DNA from: Carnegiea gigantea
Taxonomy: Eukaryota > Streptophyta > Magnoliopsida > Caryophyllales > Cactaceae
Length of the DNA: 64,000 nt
Reading direction: 5' to 3'
Assembly: GCA_029747015.1 (NCBI GenBank)
Contig: JAKOGI010001552.1
Coordinates: 25,001 to 89,000 of the forward strand
This document shows, in pieces, positions 25,201-36,278 of this stretch. A program made the translations under genes and the position numbers. Numbering within the stretch: position 1 is the stretch's first letter; the number at the start of each line of letters is the position of its first letter. The notes beneath the pieces were generated by a model. The model saw only the letters and a program-made list of their open reading frames with translations, had not been told where the DNA came from and searched no databases.

Positions 25201-25485
25201 ATATGGAAAAGTAAAACATTAAGTAGGTCCATCTAATACCTTCTAATTGAGATAAGAATAGGCTAAGTTGCACAAAAAACTGCTTTTACATTAATCCAAA
25301 AACCAAAAAGGGGTTTAGAATATTTTTAAAAAGTCTGTAGAGTGCGCACGTGTATGTCATAATAGATCCGAACACTTACCTTGGATCGACTTCCAGATCA
25401 TAATTGCTTTAGTAAATAACTAAAAAAAAAAGAGAGAGAGAGAGATGGGAAATAGAAGTAAAAGAAACTAATTCTAAACATCTCT
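22230..25485 (+). other. Nuclear insertion of plastid DNA (NUPT) with ycf3 and flanks
   Basis: About 3.25 kb interrupts the Athila LTR and contains the plastid gene ycf3 with both group II introns, plus ~450 bp of upstream spacer and ~800 bp of downstream spacer towards psaA. Plastid order is ycf3 next to psaA; psaA itself is not reached. The LTR sequence resumes at CAGAAAAGAAC (25486). Confidence 0.88.
22687..24633 (+). pseudogene. ycf3: Plastid ycf3 (pafI) copy, three exons, disrupted
   Basis: The plastid version encodes a TPR-type assembly factor of photosystem I. Exon 1 (22687-22810) reads [20 protein letters not shown] and ends before a group II intron (GTGTGATTTG). Exon 2 (about 23511-23707) keeps MLAQSEGNY and [14 protein letters not shown], but lacks ~11 bp between them, shifting the frame. 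A later part is replaced by a second copy of GCCTTATCCACA-AAGTAAT (23611-23633 and 23646-23668). Intron 2 begins GTGCCACTATCTCC. Exon 3 (about 24475-24633) keeps IEAQNWL and a stop at 24631, but AEAW has become AEAWL and the tail is altered. It cannot make a normal protein and has no nuclear targeting sequence. Confidence 0.92.
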
Positions 25486-25615
25486 CAGAAAAGAACCATA
25501 CTCAAGTATAAAATGGGAATAGGAGTGTGGATTATAACATGAAGTTCATAATTCTCCCTAAAAATACAACAAAATGACCCCAAAATGAATTAAACTCTAA
25601 GCACTTATCTCTCAT

Positions 25616-27000
25616 TCTGCCTTATGGCTGTTAGCTATTGCTTCTACCTAACTTTGAAGCTCTCTTATCTGTGGGAGTTATATATTCGTTTGGGGTATAT
25701 CTACTAGATCTTTAATTTATTGTTATAAATCGCCTTAATTGAGGCTTGTCTTGAGGTTCCCACTCATAAGATTTAGTGTTAGATTTGCTCAGTTCTTCTT
25801 GGCCTTCATTTTTATCATTGTTAGATGAAGAGGTGATATTGTAATTCATGCCAATATCATTATTATTTTCAGTTATTTCCTCCCAAAATCATCATGAGCC
25901 ATAGGGGATGGTCTAGGGTTAGAATCTCTAACTAATCTATATTTAGGTATCTCTAATTTCATCAAGTCTTCGATCATTTGATCCACAAAGTATACAACAT
26001 CTACACTTCGAACAGTCTTTCTATTTGTTGGATCCAAAAGTCGATAGCCAAATTTATCTTTTAATGAGCTGAGACAAATACATTCATTTGTCTTTGAATC
26101 AAGTCTAGCTCGCTTGTACTTAGGAATGTCGATGAATGCTCAATAGCTAAAAACTTCCACGTGGCTGTATTAGACTTTCTTTCTTGACCAAATTTCCTCT
26201 GGGATAGCACCCTCTAAAGGAACTGATGGTGAAAGGTTAATTATGTCAATAAAGATCTTCATAACGTCTCCTCAAAAGAACATAGGATGTTTGGCATGGG
26301 CAAAGCATATATCAAACACTCTCAATTCATCTTTTCAAGTAGGCCATTTAGCTAAGGTGTTTTTCGTTGTGTTTTCTCCAACCTGATCCCATGCATCTTA
26401 TAATATGATTTCAAATGACCATAGTATTATCCACCATTATCTGCTCGAACGTCTTTAGGTGGTGTCCAGTTTCCTATTCTATCTTAGAATAAAATTCTTT
26501 TAATGCTTTAAGTACTTGGTCCTTTGTTTTCAACAAAGAGGCCCAAACCTTTCCCGAGTTGTTGTCAATAAATGTAAAAAACATAAAACTCCACTGAGTG
26601 AATTTTATGTCATAGAGCAAACATCAATTCCAAATAAAGAATATGCTTTCTTGTAAAGGGTCAACATTTTTATGAAATACTACTCTATGTTGCTTGCCAA
26701 CCAAACAATCTAGATGAGGCTTAATTGATTTGCCTTTTATGTTAGATAAGAGCTCCTTTCTCATAAGGGTCTGCAATTCTTTTTCACTCATGTGTCCAAT
26801 TCTTATGTGCTATAAACTCTAAATTGTGAGTTATTATTAGGAACATTTACCCCTCCCTTGTACAAATTTCCTTGCATAACGTACTAGGAGCTTCCTTCTT
26901 TCCTTTAGCAATGATTAAACTTCTTTTGGTGAGCTTCCATATCCTCACACCAAAGTGATTAACCAAACTAGCATCATCAAGTTTTTCTTGCCGATATAAG
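25616..27000 (-). pseudogene. Copia integrase and GAG-pre-integrase remnant
   Basis: Minus-strand pieces: a GAG-pre-integrase stretch near 26990-26860 (LVNHFGVRIWKLT, YVMQGNLY), an integrase core with VRADNGG near 26450 and YYKMHGIRLEKT, then FFWGDVMKIFIDIINLSPS and VPLEGAIPEEIW near 26270-26190, and GYRLLDPTNRK near 26040. Order and motifs are those of Copia integrase. Stops occur throughout. Its last ~580 bp (25616-26192) are the second copy of 14207-14782. Confidence 0.85.
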
Positions 27001-27321
27001 AATGAGTCACATGTATGAAATGTGCCTCATATCTTTCAACATGGGCTTGCATCATGTGTTAATTATCAATGTGATGTGACCAATACCATCAATTTTGCTC
27101 AAAAGTTAATTTCGCATATTAACCTTACCAAAAGTCCCTACTTTGGTAAGATGAGAAAAATTTCTATATGGAGTGACATGGAAGAAGGCACTAGAATCAA
27201 GAATCCACTACTAATCATCATCAGCTATATTGAGATACTTTTCTTCTCCAATGAGGAACACTTCATGGTCATCTTTTACTACTATAGTAGCAGTGCCTTT
27301 ATCTTCTTTCTTGTGTTCAAT
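27001..27321 (-). pseudogene. Copia protease remnant
   Basis: Near 27215-27170 the minus strand reads WILDSSAFFHVTPYR. Copia proteases usually have WILDSGASxHxT, with the active-site triad D-S/T-G; here the Gly is Ser. Upstream it joins the gag frame; downstream it has stops. The + strand frame 27022-27447 is its shadow. Confidence 0.8.
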
Positions 27322-28105
27322 TTAATATGGCTCGACTTTTCTAACCTTTTGATCTCTCTTAAAATTACAATAGTTGGATTTCTCATGACCTGGCTTGCCA
27401 CAATAATAGCAAGTTATTCTAGACTGAGATTTAAATCTCTCCTTTGACTTATCATGTCCCTTATTTCTACCATGGCTCTCACTTCTAGTATGGTTAACAA
27501 CACAATTAGCTTTAGATTGTATTATAATGCCTCTTTCTTTGCATCTTGCTTCTTCATTTAGGAGACTATCAGCACAATGAGTTTTCCTGCTAGGAGGATC
27601 ACTTAATGTAACTACCAACGTATCCCAACTCTCTAGAAATGAATTAAGAAGCAATAGTATGTGCTTATAACTTGTCATTGAGTTTCATCTTGATCTTTGC
27701 AAATTGATTTATAAGTTCATTCAAATTGTTCAAGTGCTCAATCATATTATGTTTGTCACTACACTAGAGCTTCACTAATTGTCTTATGAGAAGAGCTTTG
27801 TTATGCGACATCTTCTTTTGGATCAAGGACTCGAGTTTCATCCAGAGTTTGTATGCGTTTTCAAAATTTGACACATGCTCAAACACGTTTCTATTTTTAT
27901 ATTTTCGAATTATCACAACTGCTTTATGATTTAACAACTTTCACTCGTTTTCATTTTTACCTTTTGGCATATTTTATTCAAAATAGGTTCTGTAAGGTCT
28001 TCATAAATTAGATGGTTCTCCATCATGGCCTTCTAATAGGTGTAATTACCGACTATAAGTTTTATCATGTTACCATCATAAGTGACAACATCCTCAATCT
28101 TGGTT
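27322..28105 (-). pseudogene. Copia gag remnant with zinc knuckle
   Basis: The open piece 27678-27322 (118 residues) contains LLNSFLESWDTLVVTLSD, typical of the gag core of Copia (UBN2/DUF4219 families), and then CYYCGKPGHEKSNYC, a complete CX2CX4HX4C zinc knuckle that binds nucleic acid. The N-terminal half (to about 28105) is broken by stops. It lies directly downstream of the primer site. Confidence 0.85.
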
Positions 28106-28132
28106 ACACAAGAGTATAGTTGCTCAAACAGA

Positions 28133-28144
28133 GCTCTGATACCA
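28133..28144 (-). promoter_or_regulatory. Primer binding site of the large Copia element
   Basis: The minus strand reads TGGTATCAGAGC, the initiator tRNA-Met type, two bases beyond the LTR end at 28146. Confidence 0.9.
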
Positions 28145-28145
28145 T

Positions 28146-28746
28146 TATTAGGAAAAGACGGGTTACTAATACAAAAGCAAGCATGTTTCCCAAATGTGTA
28201 CAGTTAAGATAAGCAATAAAAATTAATGAAATCTTATATATGGAGGCACAAGAATTTTTGCATGGAAAACCCTCCAAAATGAAAGTAAAAACCATGAACG
28301 ATTAGTTCAAAAAATACTCCACTATGTGAATAGTAGTAGGATTACAAAAGCATCAACTCTAAGTAACTTAGAAGGTACATGTTAAACTTCTCGCCCACTC
28401 AGATGGTATACCAAAGATCACTCTCACCATTCTTTGGTTGAAAATTCTCACCAATTCACTGTAGTTTTCTCTCAAGCGTTTCTATCACTTGGTTAGATAT
28501 TATGTTTGTTCACTTGGTTAGATATTATGTTTGTAGGGGCAAATAATGTCTCGATTTATATAAGATCAAGGAAGCTTTTTAGCAAAGAAAACCTTGCTCC
28601 TAAAGATGCATTATTAGTCTTTAACATCCTCTAAAAATAAATTTTGAAACACTCTTTTCATTATTAGTTCTTCAACTTCTTCCTATTTTTTTCTCTGTCT
28701 TTATTATTATTGACAATTCCTACCAATTAAGGAAGGAATCCCAATA
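28146..28746 (-). repeat. 5' LTR of the large Copia element
   Basis: Pairs with 10973-11533. It contains a direct repeat of TCACTTGGTTAGATATTATG (28490-28509 and 28510-28530) that the other LTR lacks, which accounts for part of its greater length (601 against 561 bp). Confidence 0.85.
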
Positions 28747-30307
28747 GAGAACAAACCTACCTAGAACCTTACATTGGTCTCACCTAACCACCCAGGAGCC
28801 AATCCGGTTTCCTGGGGGATGGCCATATTTGGTCTGGGTCCCTGGCCTACTTCTCCATGTCCAAACCACATCTAGTGTGATAAAGTTTTATCTGATCAGA
28901 TTTTGCTTATTAGATAAATTTTGGTACATGATGATTTATCATTTTTGCATTTTTCAAAATTCAACCCAATTTATCTTTTAGGTGCAAAAAGGGAGCCAAC
29001 CCCTAGGGTTAAGCACGCCAAAAATTGGGATGAAAGTAACACCGAAACTTGATGAAGAAAACATGTAAACTTATGAGAAAGCATCATGCAATCAAAATCT
29101 TACCATGTTCCCAAGTAGATCAGATGGTCAACCTAAGCGCGCAAACCTAACCATTTTTCTTTTTTCTTTTCCTCTCCAATTTTCCTTATTTTGTTTAGTT
29201 TTGTATTTTCAGTAGAGATTTAGTTTTTAATTAGTTTAGTCCTTACCCATTGTAACTATTTAATTCTCACCCTTTACTTCTATTTTGGCTGAACTTTGCA
29301 TTAAGACATTGTAAATTGATTTACCAAATCCTAATATGTTGCATCCTTTTTACATTAGTGTAAATTAATTCTTATTTCTTGTTTTGACCAGTAAAGGTCA
29401 TCAGTGATGACAGATGATATTGTGTTGCACTAAATCACATTATCATACCTTCGCCCCAAATTCGAATGTTTGGTTTTAAACCTTTGGAGTTAGATGGTAC
29501 CCACTGTAGGGATTATTCGAGGACCTTTCGTAAACTTTAGGAGTGAAATTGGTTTTGTATATTTTCCTAAAAACTCACTCAGAAGTCTATTTTCTTTATT
29601 AAATTTGATATTGTTCATTTATTTTATCTTTATGTTTGCACCTTATATTTCGGGTTAGACAAGAACGAGATCAGGTTCCTAATCCAAGCAATCTGCAATA
29701 GGCTAGGCAGCTAGGTCATGCTTTGCCCAAGAATCTAAAGGGGTTCTCCTAACTAAAGACATTGTCCAAGCTCCTAGTTCGAAGAGTAGTTGTTGTTTGG
29801 CTAGGAGCTGTGATGGGTTCCTAAATAATACCCGAGATGCCTGAAACTTAAAATATTCAGTTGTGAAAAATAAGAATAAATAATTAAATAAAAATAAAAA
29901 AAGTACACCTAACAAGCAGGGGTCCACCCATTCATGGGCACCGCACTCGCGTTCGGGTTCTAGCCATTCATGGGGCACCCCAGCAATCGGGTCACTGCTA
30001 ATTGCTGAAAAACAGAAAACTAGCAAGTTCCATGATTGGATGATAATATGCATAAGTCCTTGCTGTTACTTGTTGTGTGTAATGTGTGCTATCTCATTCC
30101 AACCTCCTTGATTGGCATCTTTTATGACTTGCTAAACTTAGAGGAACCAAAGCAAACTAACCAAATTTGATTTGAAAAGAAGTTAACCAACATTATGATG
30201 TGTATCCAACCTAAATGCATTTATAAGTACTTTCCCTATGTGATCTATTTGATATGTGGGATATTAGTTAATTACTAGAATACCATTTGTGAATAGACTA
30301 ATCTAGA
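28747..30307. other. Unresolved repeat-like DNA, possibly the start of an LTR ending at 49099
   Basis: No coding domain. A long A-rich run (29870-29905) followed by GC-richer DNA with two imperfect copies of CCATTCATGGGGCACC (29930-30000) recalls the A-rich/GC-rich order in the LARD LTR (3645-3760), so this may be the front half of the + strand LTR whose end is at 49099. I could not find its first base. The frame at 29703-30053 is not supported as a gene. Confidence 0.35.
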
Positions 30308-31123
30308 TGTAACGCCCCAAAATACACATGGTTTACTTTTTGCATTCTCCTTAATAAATCCCTTAATTAAAACTAATAAACTCAACAATAGGGGCATTAC
30401 CATTGTCCAAAAGGACAAGGCCTGAAATATGAGTACTAAAAATAACATGGTTAGGCATAGCTTCAACTAGACACACTCACACATGATCAAACCATGTATA
30501 ATCAACTATTAACCAACATAAGGTTTATACACCACATTAAGCAATTCACCATAAAATCTACACCTCCATCCGCTGAAGATTTAAAAATACAGTTCCAAAA
30601 TATGCATGTACTGTATCATTGTTGATCCCTCTAGATTCCCTTACTCAACTTATTCTCTTCAGCTAGTTCACTAACATGAGGGCAATTCACTAAGCATTTG
30701 CCTAAAATAAAATATGAAAAATATTTTAAACTATGAGCCGAAGCTCAGTACATGCATTCCTATATTGTTAAATGATCTATGTAGAAATTGGTTGGGTGCC
30801 CGCTTTACAATTCATTTTAAGTTAAAACAGTGAATGAGATTAATGTAAAACTGCATTGCTAGTTATTATCTGATAGTGAACTCATTCATACTATCACAAT
30901 CTATGGATAGGCGTACACCTCCTAAGCTAATTGGGGGACCTGGCCTGAGGACACGCGAGTAATTGAAGGGCAATGTCTTGTAACTGATAACTAATGGGGT
31001 CATTAATTATGTGACAAATCACTTATTAAACTGATTCATTGATGTACTTATCAAAACATTATAATTTTGATAAATACATGTTGATTTCTAAGGATATAGG
31101 CAAAGAACGTATCTGAAGTCATT

Positions 31124-33256
31124 TGTTAAGTCATAATTCATGCAAGTTTTTAATAATTAATTTGATTATATCATATATATTGTTTGTCTAATTTACTTTA
31201 TTTTATATTTTTTAGGTTAAGCATTAATAAAGAAAGAGGAGAAGAGAAGACGTCCAAGTTTAGGTTTTATTTATTGAAGGATTTTACAAATGAATTTATC
31301 AAGTCGGTCCAAAAAAATAATGAATTATGAAAAATATTATTTTCATAATGATTTATTTGGGCTAGAGTTACAAGGTCACTACTCCTAATTAAAGAGAAAT
31401 TAGAAGACTTGGAGAAGAAGACATCCTACAAGAAAAGAAAAACCTAACAATATTATGCTATTAAAAACCCCTTCGCCCCTCCTCTCAAAAACAGATGCAG
31501 CCAACACATCTCACGGCACCATCCCAACACACGCAGCCATCACATTCACGCATGATCTCCATCAGACCCATCTCCCTCACCATTGATCATCATCACCATC
31601 AACGTCATCACCATGATTCCACCCATCTCTACATATCACGGCCTAACCCTCGATCACTAATCTTCATCAATCAAACCTCATCATCGATTAATCATCACCA
31701 CATATCACCAAACTTCACGTCCGACCACCACATCCAACTCTCATGGCATCGTCCCATCAGCAACTATCATCCTCTCACGGCTAGTATTATTCTGGTGCTA
31801 TTTTTTCTATTTTCATTTTATTTTATTTTTTTGTTTAGTTTAGTGTTGAACATGAAGTCTTTGGTTAACTGTTGTGATTTTATTTTCAATATGAGTGAGT
31901 AACTTCCTTGTACTTAGTATAATGTATAACCACCATGCAAATTAATATTTATCGTCAATACACAAATTGACTTATCCATGAGTTAAACTGTAGAAAACAC
32001 TTGCCAACAGATCATCCCCATTTTTCCTTACGTTATAGTTTATTTAAGTCCAGCCTTAATCTAAACCCTACTAATTCTGATAACCATAGCACCAGCACAA
32101 GAATTTAATCAAACTAGAGCATTAAATATTAGAAAAACATCATCTAACGCCTTGTAATCAGTGTACCAGCAAATTGATTTAATAAAAACCTATAATGATT
32201 ACCTAATTAAAAGAGATGAATTTGAGCCGTCCATGATTAATTAGGGTGACACTTATACCTAAAAGACTATAACTTTTACGTACGAAACCCTTTTAAACTA
32301 TCATATGAATTCATATTAACTAATTAGTATGCATTCTAATTAATCTAACACGAACATCACAAATAATAAATACTGATCGTTATAGAATCATGAATAAAAA
32401 TCAATTAAACAATAAAAGTATAAAGCTTGTTTCAAAATAATTAATTTAGCATGGTTTCAAATAGATTATGCTAAATACGTGGAAGTTACTCACTCATATT
32501 GAAAATAAAATCACAATAATTAACCAAAGACTTCATGTTCAATACTAAACTAAACAAAAAAAAAAAAACAGAGAAATAGCACCAGAACAATACTAGCCGT
32601 GAGAGGATGACATCTACTAATGGGATGATGCTATGAGAGTTGGACGTGGAGGTTGGACGTAAAGGTTGGTGATATATGATGGTGATTGATCAATGATGAG
32701 GTTTGATTGATTAAGATTAGTGATAGGGGGTTAAGCCATGAGATGTAGAGATGGGTGGGATGATGATGATGACATTGATGGTGGTGATGATCGTTGATGA
32801 GGGAGATGGAGATGATGGAGATGATGCATGATTATGATGGTTGCATGTGTTGGGATGGTGCCGTGAGATGTGTTGGCTGCGTGTGTTTTTGAGAGGAGGG
32901 GCGAAGGGGTTTTTAATAGCGTAATATTGCTAGAGTTTTCTTTTCTTGTAGGATGTCTGTTTCTCCAAGTCTTCTAATTCCTCTTTAATTAGGAGTAGTG
33001 ACCTTGTAACCCTAGCCCAAATAAATCATTATGAAAATAATATTTTTCATAATTCATTATTTTTTTGGACCGACTTGCTAAATTTGTTTGTAAAGTCCTT
33101 CAGTAAATAAAATCGTAACTTTGACGTCTTCTCTTCTCCTCTTTCTTTATTCATGCTTAACCTAAAAAATATAGAATATAAAGTAAATTAGACAAAGTAA
33201 TATATACAATATAATCAAATTAAGTATTAAAAACACGCATGAATTATGACTTAACA
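31124..33256. repeat. LTR A: large inverted repeat made of two LTR starts
   Basis: 31124-31922 is the first ~800 bp of the LTR in + orientation (starts TGTTAAGTCATAATTC). 32466-33256 is the same stretch in - orientation (ends GACTTAACA). Between them (31923-32465) lies more - strand LTR sequence. The join at about 31910-31925 falls on TACTTAGTAT, present in both strands of the LTR. The last ~1 kb of the LTR (39891-40940 in copy B) is absent here. The frame at 31495-31902 (135 residues, His-rich) is one strand of this repeat and appears in pieces at 41704-41925 and 44322-44712; it is not a gene. Confidence 0.88.
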
Positions 33257-34515
33257 AATTCCCCCACATTTAGAATTTGGACGTCCCCGTGCAAATAAAT
33301 CTGCAACTCGACCTAAAAACTGACCCTCTTTCCTTCTTATAAAGTCATGCATAAATATGATATTTATACTAAGCATTGGCTTGCTTTAAAAATAGTTTTA
33401 TTCAAAATTAATTAGTTCTCCTTCCAATAAGTGAATAACTACTAAACATCCAACTACCATCCGAGTGTTTCTCCATCAATGTCATGACATTTCTTTAATA
33501 AAATAGCAAGAGCAATAATCATCCACCTCTTTTAAGCATGCATACATCAATCAAGAGGTCTAAAAAGTTTACGACAGAAAAATTGAAGTGCAGTATGGCT
33601 ATAGAGACAATTGAACTAGAAGGAATAACTCATTGAAATTGATTCTAAACTTGCCTTGCAAATTTTTTTTTCATATTTTTGTTTTTTTTTTCCCATCAAA
33701 CTCTAATTGTGCACATATTCGAGGACCATATAGGATCTTAGAAATTAAACACTCACTATCTCACACTCACCTGAATAGAGGTGCTGGAGCAAACAATTTA
33801 TTCTCATCATTATTGTATTTTTTTTAATTGACTGTTAGTTTGGTACGAGTCATTGATCAGCCTAAAAAGCGGCATGACTCTCCCAGCATGGGTTACTCCA
33901 TGCATAAGACTCAACTTGAGACCTAAACTTAAGGGGAACGGTCTGAGCCATCTATTTCTATCCATGTTGGTAATCTAGCCTTTTTTCCTTTTCTTTTTTT
34001 TTTTCCTTATAAGACAAGAAAAGTCACAATTTTAATGAGTTATTCTACTAACTTAATAGTCTAGGAAATGGGTTAGGTCATTTTATTACCTCAGAAGTGA
34101 CTATATAACATGCTCAAACAAGATTGAATAATCATGACAATTACTCATTAAAAAGACATATGAGGATCAACTCAAACTACTCTGAATGACAGTTAACATG
34201 TTCAAAAGTCCTCACTCACAGAAGAATAACTAAAAGATAGTAAAATAGAAAATTTTAAGCAAGAAAGCCTAGCATAAACTCATATTCATGCATTAGCCAT
34301 AAGAAAATCATAAAATTTTTTATTTTTTTTAAAAAATAATGAAAACTGTAGGAACTAAATGCAGGATGCAACCCCCACACTTAATTCATTCCTTGTCCTG
34401 ATGCATGCAAAAAGATAGATATAACAAAGATAAAAGTAAAATTAAATGGGCACTCCAACCAGCGCCTTTGTTTACTGTTGTTGGCTCGACACAAATGAGC
34501 TCATGGATCCTCTAG
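33257..34515 (-). other. 3' non-coding region and polypurine tract of Athila-2
   Basis: AT-rich with long T/A runs (33660-33690, 33990-34010, 34318-34340). Next to the LTR the minus strand reads AATGTGGGGGAATT (33257-33270), the polypurine tract. About 33257-33640 matches 42260-42655, the remnant between LTRs B and C. No gene. Confidence 0.75.
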
Positions 34516-35520
34516 TCAGATCTTCTCCACTAAGCATACCTGATCTCCTTCATAGAAGTGCTTTAACTTGTGACCATTTACCTTGAAAACTTTGTTAGTA
34601 GCAAAAGATTTAATCTCAACGGCACCATATGGATAAGTCTTTACTACCATAAAAGATCCCAGCCATCTAGAGTTCAACTTACCAGGAAAGAGCTTCAATT
34701 TTGAATTGAATAACAAGATTTTTCCACCCACCTGAAATTCTTTTGTACTAAGCTTAGCATCATGAAAAGCGTTGTCTTTACCTTTATATATCACTGAATT
34801 GTCATAGGCTTCTAAGCACATCTCTTCCAATTCCTGCAATTGCAATTTTCGTGCCTTTCCTGTTAGGTCATAATCTAAATTACACTGCTTCACAGCCCAA
34901 TATGATTTATGTTCCAATTCTACAAGAAGATGACATGCTTTCCCAAAAACTAACTTATAAGGTGACATATCTATAGGTGTCTTATATGTAGTTCTATACG
35001 CCTAGAGAGCTTCATCTAACCTAAGACTTCAATCTCTCTTATCTGGTCTAACAACCCTTTCTAATATGCCCTTAATCTCTTTATTGGAGATTTCAGCTTG
35101 ACCATTTGCTTGGGGATGGTAACCAGTAGGCACCATATGAGTTACATAATATTTGGCTAACAAGGCACCTAAGGCTCTATTACAAAAATATCTTCCCCTA
35201 TCACTGATGATTGCTTTAGGAACTCCATATTTATGCATAATGAAAGATTTAACATGCTTCACAACAGTTTTACTATCATCAGCTCTAGTAGGCACAGCTT
35301 CAATCCACTAAGATACATAGTCAACAAGAATAAGAGTGTAAATAAAACCAAAAGAAGGCAGAAAAGGTCCCATAAAATTAACACCCCATACATCAAAAAT
35401 CTCACAAACATACACATTATGTAGAGGCATTTGATTCCTTTGAGATAAACTACCTGTCTTCTGGCATGCTTCACATCTTTTGCAAAATTTATAGGCATAC
35501 CTCAAAATAATAAGCCAATA
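34516..35520 (-). pseudogene. Athila-2 integrase
   Basis: It inserts the DNA copy into the host genome. On the minus strand: CEACQKTG at the end of the HHCC zinc finger (near 35480), the core with the D of DVWGVNFMGPF, D of ISDRGRYF and E of NGQAEISNKEIK (a DD35E set), then a C-terminal region starting [20 protein letters not shown] (34968) with [14 protein letters not shown] near the end. Stops split it, for example after LVDYVS where a Lys codon has become TAG, and between 35029 and 34968. The catalytic residues remain readable, but no continuous protein is possible. Confidence 0.87.
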
Positions 35521-36278
35521 AAATTCACATTCAAGAACTTTGTGTGCCGTTCTTTTAGGTCTAAAATGTCTCCTACTTTTAGAAGAGGGACAGAAAATTA
35601 AAATTGAATGAAATTTACTGTCATCGATACAACGCCTTATAATCTAATCTCCACAAAATTTCCATAAATGTGGCTCTTCCCAAATATAATATTTAGATTG
35701 AGCTCTTATCTTCTCCTTTTGGGCTGTAAACAAGTCTATAGGAAAGATTTTGATTACTATATAATAAACCATACCAGCATACCAAGGAAGCCTATCAGTG
35801 ATAGCATATAAAGTCTCATCAGGGAAACTATCACTCAATAGATTCCCACTCTCCCCATTATCTAGCCTACTTAATGGTCAGCTACTAAATTTTCAGCTCC
35901 TGGTTTATCTTTAATCTCTAATTGGAATTCTTGCAGTAGTAAGACCCATCTAATCAATCTTGGTTTTGAGTCATCCTTACTTAACAGATGTTTAATAGCA
36001 TAATGATCAGTATAAACAGTAACTTTAACACTCAACAGATAAGGACAAAACTTTCTAGAGCAAAAACAACATCATATATTTCCTTTTTCTGTAGTAGTAT
36101 AGTTACACTGTATTGGGTCTAGAGTTCTAGAAGCATAATAGATCACATGAGGTACCTTTCCTACTCTTTGACCTAAGACTACCCCTACTGCCTTATCACT
36201 AGCATCACACATCAGTTCAAAAGGCAGGGCCAAGTTAGGGGGTTGTACTATAGGAGTGGTCGTCAATTTTAACTTCAA
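35521..36278 (-). pseudogene. Athila-2 RNase H region
   Basis: ELMCDASDKAVGVVLGQR (near 36215) carries the first RNase H Asp; YYASRTLDPIQCNYTTTEKG follows, then [11 protein letters not shown] and [19 protein letters not shown] around 36020-35890. The frame is open at 36278-36072 and otherwise broken. It connects to RT through a CAA-to-TAA stop at 36279. Confidence 0.85.

Larger units (their letters stand above)
21149..25610 (-). repeat. Athila-1 LTR copy B, split by plastid DNA
   Basis: LTR sequence is found at 21149-22229 and 25486-25610; compared with copy A, 103 bp (13972-14074) are lost at the split. The right end is ...CTTATCT followed by CTCAT, the decayed counterpart of CTTATCA|CCCAT, after which Copia resumes. 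This is the 5' LTR of Athila-1. The frame at 22043-22279 is an LTR/plastid fusion without meaning. Confidence 0.85.
10973..28746 (-). mobile_element. Ty1/Copia retrotransposon interrupted by an Athila element and plastid DNA
   Basis: Related LTRs flank the block (10973-11533 and 28146-28746). On the minus strand the order is 5' LTR, primer site (28133-28144), gag with zinc knuckle, protease, GAG-pre-integrase region, integrase, reverse transcriptase, RNase H, polypurine tract, 3' LTR. That protease-integrase-RT order is the Copia order. Stops and frameshifts break every domain. Reading is interrupted at the RT start by the Athila insertion (12973 onward) and resumes at 25611. Without insertions it would be about 5 kb, normal for Copia. 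No clear target-site duplication was seen. Confidence 0.88.

Noticed and set aside
27022..27447. 141-residue + strand frame with hydrophobic stretches
   Set aside because: Antisense to the Copia gag/protease, whose zinc knuckle and protease motif are clear on the minus strand.
10973..28746. 5-bp target-site duplication for the large Copia element
   Set aside because: Flanks AAAAC and GAGAA do not match; not claimed.
29703..30053. 116-residue minus frame
   Set aside because: No domain, low-complexity middle, lies in probable LTR DNA.
31495..31902. 135-residue His-rich open frame, partly repeated at 41704-41925 and 44322-44712
   Set aside because: It is the CATCATCACC-rich part of an Athila LTR, present in every LTR copy, frameshifted between copies and without any domain.
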